Below, piece by piece: positions 26,370-37,191 of a stretch of 57,500 nucleotides of DNA. The notes under the pieces were generated by a model. The model saw only the letters and a program-made list of their open reading frames with translations, was not told the origin of the DNA and did no database searches. The stretch is from positions 43,451,771-43,509,270 of the forward strand of contig CM060328.1 of the NCBI GenBank assembly GCA_030674155.1. The letters run 5' to 3'. Position 1 is the stretch's first letter, and every line of letters starts with the position of its first letter. The translations under genes were made by a program, and so were the position numbers. Origin of the DNA: Stramonita haemastoma (taxonomy: Eukaryota > Mollusca > Gastropoda > Neogastropoda > Muricidae).

Positions 26370-28074
26370 ACACACACGGACACACTGATGCTTCAACACA
26401 AGCATATCTACCTGTTTCTTTTTGCGCCTGAAGTCCTGATCAACGCTGGCCATTTCCAGGCTGACCTCCTCTGAGGCCAGGCCTGGAATCACTGCCGTTG
26501 ACATTTCATACAGCCGATGCAACGAATCCTGCAGAATCCTCACGGCCTTCTGTTTGACACACAATCCACACATTGTAGGGGGATAGCCTAGTGGTCACGT
26601 GACCCGAGTTCAACTCCCGGTTGAGGGGATTTTTCTCCTGGAGTTAGCATCAGTGACTGACACACTTCCCCAAAAGTCTTTCAGATGAGACCGTAAACAA
26701 GGCCGTGGCGATACGCATGCAGATATCTTGTGCACATGTTAAATCTGTTCCAATTTTCGTATGAGTAGGCCATTGTGTGCGATGGGAAAGATGACAAAAT
26801 TTACACAACTGCATACAACGGACTGGATAAAAAAAAAGGCTTATTCTATTATCCCTATAGAATAATAATTATAAAAAAAATTAATTAAAAATTGTAGACA
26901 AGCATCAGGGTTTACTTATGAAACATGAGCATCATAGTTACGATGATAAAAGCTTCATTTTGTGTTGAAATGTGTCTATTTACGGAGCATCACAGTTCTA
27001 GCAGTTAGGTATGCTGTATGTGATGCAATCTATCTCAATGTTCTCAGCTTACTCCTTCTCCTTGTCTGGGTGGTCCAAGCTTACTTCTTGTACAATTCCT
27101 GACAGTCACAGCCAATCTTAACCTGGGGGGAAAAATCCCCTTTTATGGACAACACAGCAGTAATTCAAATCTGAACCCCTAGGTGATGGTCAGATCACAA
27201 GTCCAAAGAACAGATGACAGAGCTATTCCACCCCTTTTAGATACAAACTCATCAAGTACAAAAATTACGAAAAGCCAACACCAGTAAATATACAGTAACA
27301 AACTCAGAGAAAACTAAAATTTTGGAAAGGCAACACCAGTAAATAACATATATTGATTCTCTAAACTATCTGAAAAAAACCTAAATTTTACTTACATTTG
27401 AATCATTATATATAGCTTCTGGAACTAAAACAAAACAAATAAATTCAAGTAATGAGTTCACAGCAACAAACACTTACTTTCAGAAACTTACTATTTTAAA
27501 GCATATGTTTCTCTAAGCTATGTTTCTCTAAAGATATGTTTCTCATGCACCCACATAATTATCAAGTTTTGTTCCCATGTGCTAACACTGATTTAACTAC
27601 TTTTTTTCAGGAGAAAAGTTCTTTCAACTTACCTTTGGCATTGTCTTGAAGTTCAGTTGCTTTTTGTCATCAGGCCTGCAAGTAGAAGGAAAAATTTATT
27701 ACATGGATTTTGGATTTGTTGTTTATGAGAAGGAAAAATGAATGATCAAACAAACATTTTTTTTTGGGGGGGGGGACGGGGGGTTTCCTTTCTCATTTTA
27801 CAGAATAATTTGTTCCGTTCTTATTTTCTTGAAAGATTCTGTTCAACAAAAACCAAGAGATGGCTAGGTAAGCATTTTGCTAAACTTGAATAAGGCTATA
27901 ACTTCTGTATAACTTGTATTTGTCACAAAAAAACTCTTCAAGATTTAAAAAAAAAGATCATTTTATTGTGTTTGCCACCATCTTCCTCATTCTTTCCTCT
28001 TCAATGTTTGCAAAGAAAGGAACGGAGATAAGACACAACACAACGCTGGTCCTCTGTCACATATGCAAGAATGT

Positions 28075-28128
<54 letters not shown>

Positions 28129-30709
28129 CACACACACACACACACAACACACTACACACACACTTACACACACTTACACACACACTGAAAAAAATCCCAA
28201 CAGACTACAATGCTACTGCCTACTTACAGCCATATTCTGTTGGTGTCCAGGTCGACACAGATGATGTCAGGGGGAGGATCATACAGATCAAAGTACCGTG
28301 AGTCAATGCCTGCCCAAAACCATACATTGTTCATGGCAACATTTCTTACAGTTACACGTTTATTCATCACAGTATCTTGCAAAAAACGGGACACAAGAGC
28401 ATTGCTTACAGTCACACACCTACAAATTTTAGCATTCACATATCTTACAAAAAATGGGATACAAAATATTAACATTCAAATCAGCAATTAGTGTATAGAT
28501 GGTATAAATCCAATAAAAACTTAAAAAATAACGACTCCACATGCATACGAAAACAGGCAAAAGCATCCAAATTTCATTTTCTTATGTAAATCGCAAGTCT
28601 AAATTCTGATTCCTTTTTTTAAAAATTCAAATTCGTCACATTAACATCTTGACAAAGCACCAGAATTTGCTATATCTTTGCTACTCTATGAAGACCACAC
28701 TGCAGTGTCAGGCAAATCAAAACAACACAACCATCACCAGTAGTAGAAAAATACATAACAGCTGCATATGGTACATTCGTTCACGAATACCAATCTGAAA
28801 TATACGCAGAGTTCTTACTTTTCTGTGTGAGTACTTACCCACAATGAAAGGGCAGGGAGCATTCAGAACATCAGAGAGCCCCAGAGGACACAGTGGGATG
28901 TAGGGGCACTGCCAGTGAAATGGGAAAATCATCTGCAACACGCATATCACAAACTTTCATTACATTGAACTATCATCTTGTGTGTGTGTGTGTGCATGTG
29001 CGTGTGTGTGTGTGTCGTGTGTGTGTGTGTGTGTATGTGTGTGTATTGGGGGGGGGGGGGGTAGTTCCTCAGCTAGAGCTCTAAGGTTCACCAATGGTAT
29101 TCAGGTAAGACTTTGTGTGTGCAACCATTTACCCACAATCAAGGTAGCCACATTCTCACTTTAGGCATATTGTCTAAACATTACGCCCGTGTGCATGAGC
29201 TTTTGTAAATAATATCATCGTTCCCACTGGCACACAATGACCTCCTCTTTTGAAAGGCATAACAGGCTTTAATGTAAGATGTCTTGAGTGCATTTGCACA
29301 CAGTACCTCAGTTTATAGTCTCATCCAAATGACTTTCATGGGAGTGGAGTCAGTACTGATGTTAACTCCAGGGGGAAAATCACCTTGAACAGGTATCTTG
29401 GTGGTGGTTCAGTCCTGGGCCAACAAATCACAAGTGAAACACTCTGACCATTAGGCTATCCCACCACCCTACTATTATCTGATTCTGATGACAAGTGTGA
29501 ATATGCCGAGTTTATATGCTGTTGTCTGTTTCTCTTATCCTTTGACCTTTACATATGGCATCACATAAAGATACCTACTACACTGCACACTCCATTATAT
29601 TAACCCATAACCAAGAGTTGTGTGGGGGCACTGCCCTGATGAAAACACAAAACCTCTTCATTCATGGCTTTTGTGTCTGAGGTCTGCTTTTCAAAAATAT
29701 GTTAATCAAAAAGAATACTTTCTGTCTTCCATATAGCTCGCTCACTGTTCACTGATCAGAAAAATGTTTATACTCATAAAGACACTGACTTGAGAAGTTC
29801 AGTCAGAAAAGGTGACGAAAATCCTGCTTATCTTTTACTGTTTATCTACTACACACATGACTTCACTGTTCAGACACTGCAGGAGAAAAATAATGAATAC
29901 CCATAAGCAATAGTTCCAACATAGGGAGGAAGGTAGGTAGCTCAGTGGTTACAGCCTTGAAGTCATGATCTAGAACAGTCTATAAGCACGAGTTCAAGTC
30001 TCTCCTGAGCAGTCTTAGAGTTTCACTTCCCTAGAGTTAACACTAGTTTTGTCACCATTCCCCTACAGATCCTTCCAAAAAGAAAACAAGGTCCCATACG
30101 TGAATGCACGCACAACAACTTGCCCAAATGCTAAAAACTCAACCTTTCCCAGAAGAGCAGGCCAGCTATGGCCAGTGGTACAACTGACCTGAAACATACC
30201 CAGCACGCAATCTAAACGCTGGTAAAAAAAAAAAAAAAAAAAAAAATCTGAATGAGGACTTTGAGCACTAGAGCTGTACAACAATACTCTCACCCAAGAA
30301 AGCCAGAGCAAGAGCACTCACTGATGTCACAGCTTCGGCCACTTCTGTCAGCACGGTGGGCCTGAGGGAGTGCAGGAGGATCTTGTTTTCCAGCAAGGTG
30401 TACATCAGCAGGTTCATGCACAGCTCAGGACCCAGGTTACGCAGCAGTGTGATGAACGACGCCCCACTGTGATGTGATGTCACACACACACACACGCACG
30501 CATGCACGCATACACACACACAAACACACACCGCACGCACGCACCGCACGCACACACGCACACCGCACACACGCACACCACACACACACACACACGCATA
30601 CCACACAACACACACACACACACACACACACAACACACACACACACACACACAAACACACAGAGTTCAGTATAGAAGCAGTGTGATGAAGGAGGCCCCAC
30701 TGTTTACAA

Positions 30710-30767
<58 letters not shown>

Positions 30768-30869
30768 CAGGAGCAATGTGATGAAGGATGCCCCACTGTC
30801 CACACACACACAACATACACACACACACACACACACATACACACACACACCACAACACACACACACACA

Positions 30870-30907
<38 letters not shown>

Positions 30908-30954
30908 AGAACAGGAGCAATGTGATGAAGGATGCCCACTGTCTCACACACACA

Positions 30955-31003
<49 letters not shown>

Positions 31004-31027
31004 CACACACACCACCACGCACACACC

Positions 31028-31083
<56 letters not shown>

Positions 31084-34000
31084 CAGGAGCAGTGTGATGA
31101 AGGAGGCCCACTGGCACACACAGCAACCTCTATTCCTCTTTCAGATACCTAAATGTTCTACCCCACCCTCTTTACTTCCCCTACCTGCTACAATACATCC
31201 AACCAATCATGATAAAATCCACTGTGACGATGCCATACTAACCTTTGCGGCAATGGGGAGTCCTCTGGCATGCACAGTGACAGCGAGTCATGGGCCAGCT
31301 GCAACACAGCAATAAGCAAACTGGTGAATCCTGGGGAACACTTTATGAACAGATGTCTGCTGTATTTTATTATTATTTATTTATGTTATTCTTTCATATC
31401 GAGGATTATGGAATAAGCACTCATGTACTTTTTTACATCCAGTATGCAGTTCTGTAAATTTTGTCACCTGTTCCCACCGGCACACAATGGCCTACTCTTA
31501 CGAAAAGCGGAACAAGATTTAATGCAAGATGTTCTGCATGCAATCGCACATGGGGCCTTGATTTATAGTCTGATCCGAAAGACTTTTGAGACTATGTGAG
31601 TTGTCATAACCAACAACAAAAACAATGCTGCTTCAATCTGAATATCCACTGAAAATTCTGCTATGACTTGACTGATAGGTTAGGCTCACATGGAACATTC
31701 TATGCACACTGACACATGCTGGACAAGCTGAAAAATCCTGAGCCATCTTCCTACATTCTTTTCCAAAGTCACATCAAGTCAGTCACTAGTTATGCCAGTC
31801 CTGCTGAAGTCTCTGTTGTAACAATTATACAGTCACAACATACACCATACATACTCCATATATATCTAGTGTGGAAAGCTGAAATCTAACAGCTTATCTA
31901 AGTTTAAATTTTTAAATCACCTTCCTACAGTTGAAAGAACTACAAGTCTTGCAAACTGTATGAAAAAAAAAAATCCCTGTCAGCACAGTTAGGCTGGAAT
32001 GCAGTAATAAACAGGAGATGAAAAATGGAGTGGGTGGGTAGCACAGTGTTTAAGATTTTTGTTTTACAGGTCTCCACTTTAGATATTCCACAGAGCACCA
32101 TTTCCCCTTTTTTCTCCTTCATTTTTCCTTTGTTTGCTTTTCATGGCTCTTTACATTGGCCTCCCAAAACTCTGTCTTCATATTTCCCTCATATTTTTCC
32201 CCTTTAAGCTTTTATCATTTTGATAGGGGGGCATCTTTTTCCTATTTTCAAACATGGTTCATTTTTCTTAGTGTATGCTTGCATTTACATATAAATACAG
32301 TCCAATATTTAAAAGTTTACTTTCTGTAGCTTTCACAACTGCTTGGTTTTCAATTTTTTAAGGGGGGGGCGGATAGCCTAGTGGTCAGAACATTGCGCTG
32401 GCAATTTGAAGACCGGGTTCGAGTCCGGTCGAGGAAATTTTCTTCCTGGAGTTAACATCAGTGCTGACTCCACTCTCCCAAAAGTCCTTCGATGAGACTT
32501 TAAATGAGGCCCCGTGTGCGTACGCACGCAAACATCTTGCGCACACGTTAAATCCTGTTCCACTTTTCGTAAGAGTAGGCCATCGTGTGCCGGTGGGAAC
32601 AGATGACAAAATTTACAAAACTGCATACACACGGGACCGGATGAAAAAAGCACATGATTGCTTATTCTGTTATCCTCGATATAAAAGAATAAATAAATAA
32701 ATAAATAAATAAATAAACAACAACAATTTTAAAAATACACAAAAAAGTCGAAGATTTTACAGAGCAATTCTAGAAAAGAAACAACTCTACAAATCTTTAA
32801 ATGTTTGCAAGCTGATTTGGTGCATGCATCAACTAACCTTCAGACACATACACACTTAACGTAAAACCTATCTACTTTTTTCTCCACAAACGTTATCTTC
32901 TCCTCCCTACCTGCACCAAGATGCGTGGTCTCTGGGAGAAGGGTAGGGCACATCGTACATGAAGTGTGAAATGTGTCGCTCAATGGGCACCGCGTGGGGG
33001 CCAGTGATGGAGATCTTGTACAGCTGGGACAGGAACTTCTTGAAGGCGTCGAAGAAAGGCCAGTGTGACAGAAGGCAGATGGCTTTGCGTACATGCACCG
33101 TCTTCTGGATCTTGTACTGCTCCCGGATGTGCTTGTTCTTCAGCCCCAGCAGTCGCATCTGCATGTCTGTCAGCTGGCTTTCCTGATACTCTTCGTAAAA
33201 TGACACTGCTGCCCCGTAGACCTGACAAAACACAGAGTTATGGTACACTTCTACTGCTGACGACGGTACTTACTGATCTTGTCACAGATACCGTTTCCAT
33301 GAACTGGGTAAAATGGTGTTGTTTCTGCTACAACGATGTTATTGACCTCAATATACGAAATTGCCTGTGAAAAAACAACAACACTAAAACACAAATCTTT
33401 ATGAGTGATTCACTTACAGACAAAATTAAATTATAACAATTCTACACAGTTTCTTTTTTTTTTTTTTTAACAAATCTGTTCAAAAGCTACAAACACTATC
33501 CATTCACATTAACAGCATCACAACAAACCGACATGATCACAAGACTGCCACTCCTTTTTCTCAAACACCTAGAGCAAATACCTGTGCATGTGAGTGTAAA
33601 GCTGCCCCTACCTTTTCTCCGCCAGACAAAGTGAGGATGAAGGTAGAAAAGCCAGGCATGGGGTGGATGGCCTTGGCCGACCAGCACTCAATGGTAGCAC
33701 CCATAGGAAGACAGAACATGGCCACAGACTTCGGCAGGGGAAGTTGTCATAATCCTCTTCTGGATACCGACCCAAAATGGCTGGAAAACAATGAATTTAT
33801 ACATACTTATTTTCATATATTCTGTGCAATGTATAATCATAACTGAAACTGTCATACAGTACATTTTTATCAATCAGGAAATGCACACTATTCCTCAAAA
33901 AGTATTCAGTACAGACATGAATCATTACAATCGTTTTGCAAATCACAAACAGCAAAAGTGACTTAAATTTTTAAAGCTAATCTTATTGGCTCTTTAAGGT

Positions 34001-36100
34001 TATCACTATATATATCAAAATAAATTTTCAGTTATAATCTGGAACTTTTCAGTTTCCACAAAACACAATACTACTTTCCTGCTTCCTCGACTTTGTATAT
34101 GTTGCCTGTTAATTCTCATAATACATGTCATGTCAATACATTAGCAAACACAGGAGAGAACTTACTTGGTTTATAGGCCAGAACATCTGTCTTCACCATA
34201 GCCTTCTTGTAGCACATGTAGACATCAGATCCCACCTGAAACAGGAACAGTTTACTCTCACTTCGAATACTGGCCATCATTTTTTCTTCTTCTACATCCC
34301 TCATTCTAATCTCTCCACATACAACCACATGCAGGTTCATTTTAGACACACCCTCTAAACCAAAGTGTCTGTAAGTCTACATGAGTTACTAATGTTACGC
34401 CATGGACTTGAGGAGGCCTTGTAATGCAGCTGGGTCACATCTGTGGTGTTCGGATGTACCTGTTCTAGATCAAACATGCGCAAGGCACAACCTATTACAC
34501 CGTTTATGGGTGATAATCTTAGTTCAGTCAAGGACTAAGTCAAGGTATGACACACAACCCAGGTTGGTTATCATCAAGAATCTTCATGCCTCTGAATGCT
34601 TAGCCTTTCAAAAAAAACTTACCAAAGTTATAAATTCAGAAAGGAAACCTAACTACAATGTACAGACGAGGGCAACACATGAAGAAATGTTTTCCCTTCA
34701 CTGCATTATAGTCACTGAGATGATCATGACAATGGAGGTGTCACTGCATGTACTCTCCCCTTCCTTTCATATGATATTCTTGTACTCAATCAGGCCTAAA
34801 ATCAATTAACACCTGAAGACTCAGCTAAGAAATTTTAACAACCACAAAAAAAATCACACCCATGCACTAGTCGAGACTCGACTGTGTGGTCACAGTCACA
34901 GTTTTCCCAGTGAAACCATAGCACATCAACCTTGATTGTGTACAAATAAAGCCCAAGATTCCCGAAAATTCTTTCATCTATTATTATATACATTCTAAGG
35001 AACCTGTACTACCACTATCATCATCACTGCAGAATACAACCCGTGCTGCCTTCTCCTTTCTAATTTATCCCTCACAGAGAGGCCATATTCAGCCTCCATA
35101 TATCAAAATCATAAATGATCCAAAGCAGCCAAAGAACCCCACCCCCTCTCTCCCCCAAATCATTCCCAGTTTTGATTTCTTAATTATAAGACATTGTCAG
35201 AATGATGGAAACAAAGTGGAGGAACAAAAAAGGTGTCAGATTCCAAGCCCTGTGTCCAATATTCTAATGCTACCCACACAATACACACAACGACAATAAG
35301 CACGCACACACACACAAAACCACACATACGCACACACATTCACACACAAGCACATGCCGACATCTTACCATTCCCTTGTTGAGATTCTTTGGAACCTGGT
35401 GGTAGGTAAAGGGGGTTCCTCACCCTGGAAACAGAAAGTCACCAAAGGTATGACAGAGTTTACACAGATAAATCTTACTTTCATATCTTAAACTTTCCTT
35501 TTTTTTCTGTATCTATTCAATATTCATTTGGTATGGAAATATTAAAGTAATTATGATAATGGGAGAATTTTTTTTTTTTAATTCATGAGGGGGAGGGGAG
35601 AGATGTCAAAGTGTATGAGAATTCTAAGTACAAAAGCGTACCAGAGTTTCTTTCCTGAATCGAATTAACCTTGTGTGTGTTTTTGTTATGTTTTGTTTCG
35701 TTATTTTTTGTTCCTCAGCTACAGCTCTGAGGTTCACAAATGGTGAGATTTTTGCGTATGTTGCATATATATGCGACTATTTTTGCCCACCATTCAAAGT
35801 AGCTGCATTCCAACTTCAGGGATCACATCTAAGCATAACACAAGTGTGCATGCCTTTTTTAAAGATATATTTTTTGTCATCTATTCTTGCCAGCACAAAT
35901 GGTCTACCCTCCTGAAAGACAAGAAAAATGGGTTTTAATGTGTGCGCAAGATGTTCTACATACATTTACATACGGGGCTTCCATTTAAAGTCTCATCTAT
36001 AGGACCTTCAGCGGAGTGGATTCACAACAGGGGGAAAATCCCCTTGAATGGGTGTCTTGCTAGTGGCTAAAACACAGGCTGTCATATCATGAACGCAATG

Positions 36101-36181
<81 letters not shown>

Positions 36182-37107
36182 TATAAAAATCAAATGAGAA
36201 AATACTGAGTTTGTTTTTGTTTTTTTTAACTTCACAAATGAAAAACAATCTCATCAATGTATGAAGATAAAGAGGCAAGATGTATACCTTCACCAGAATT
36301 TCTGATAGTTTACCTTATTGGTCAAAATGATGCACAAGTCCACGACAACCAGCGTGTCACTGGCAGTTGTGTCAGTCGCCCTCCGGTAGGTGATGTAGAT
36401 GCGACTGCTGTTGCTGTTGTTGATGTTGGCTGGACGGCCGAAGGGGGTGGTGTGCACCACCTCACATCCTTCCATGACACGCTCTTTGCCTTCATAGAGA
36501 ATCCTGTCAGAGCAAAGGTTAAAGTTGAAACTTGAGGATTTCTTCTTTTTTTTTTGGGGGGGGGGGGGGGGGGGAGAGAGGGTGTAACTCGGCTAGAGCT
36601 CCAATGGTGAGATTTTTTTGTTTGCAACAGGTTCTCCCCCCCCCCCCCCCCCCCCACACACCATTAAGGTAACTGCATTCTGACTTCAGGGATGATTTCA
36701 TTTTATACTACTGGCCTTTAAACTTGCTACTGTTACTACAGTCTTACTTTTAAATTCACTGACACACTGAGTGCTTAAATAAATGGCAGGAATACTAGCT
36801 GAATACTTAATAAATTCACTGACTCTATGGTGCAATGCTCTGGGAAAGCTTCCTCACCCAATGTCTCTAAGAGGAGGTTTGTCCCGACCCCTTTTATAGC
36901 AGATGAAAAGGTCTGGACAACGAATGGCACCATGATTCAGATTAGCTGGAAAACCAGATGGGGTGGTCTCCAAACACTGGAAGGTCTTGGGAACCTGCAC
37001 ACACAAACACACACACACATGCACACACCCATGCATGCACACACACACACACACCCATGCACACCCCCATGCATGCACACACAACACACACCCATGCACA
37101 CCCCCAT

Positions 37108-37191
<84 letters not shown>

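Noticed and set aside
32367..32440. A tRNA gene
   Set aside because: A and B boxes are present, but the sequence does not fold into a plausible cloverleaf with acceptor stem and it continues into the SINE body; several copies share the same head.
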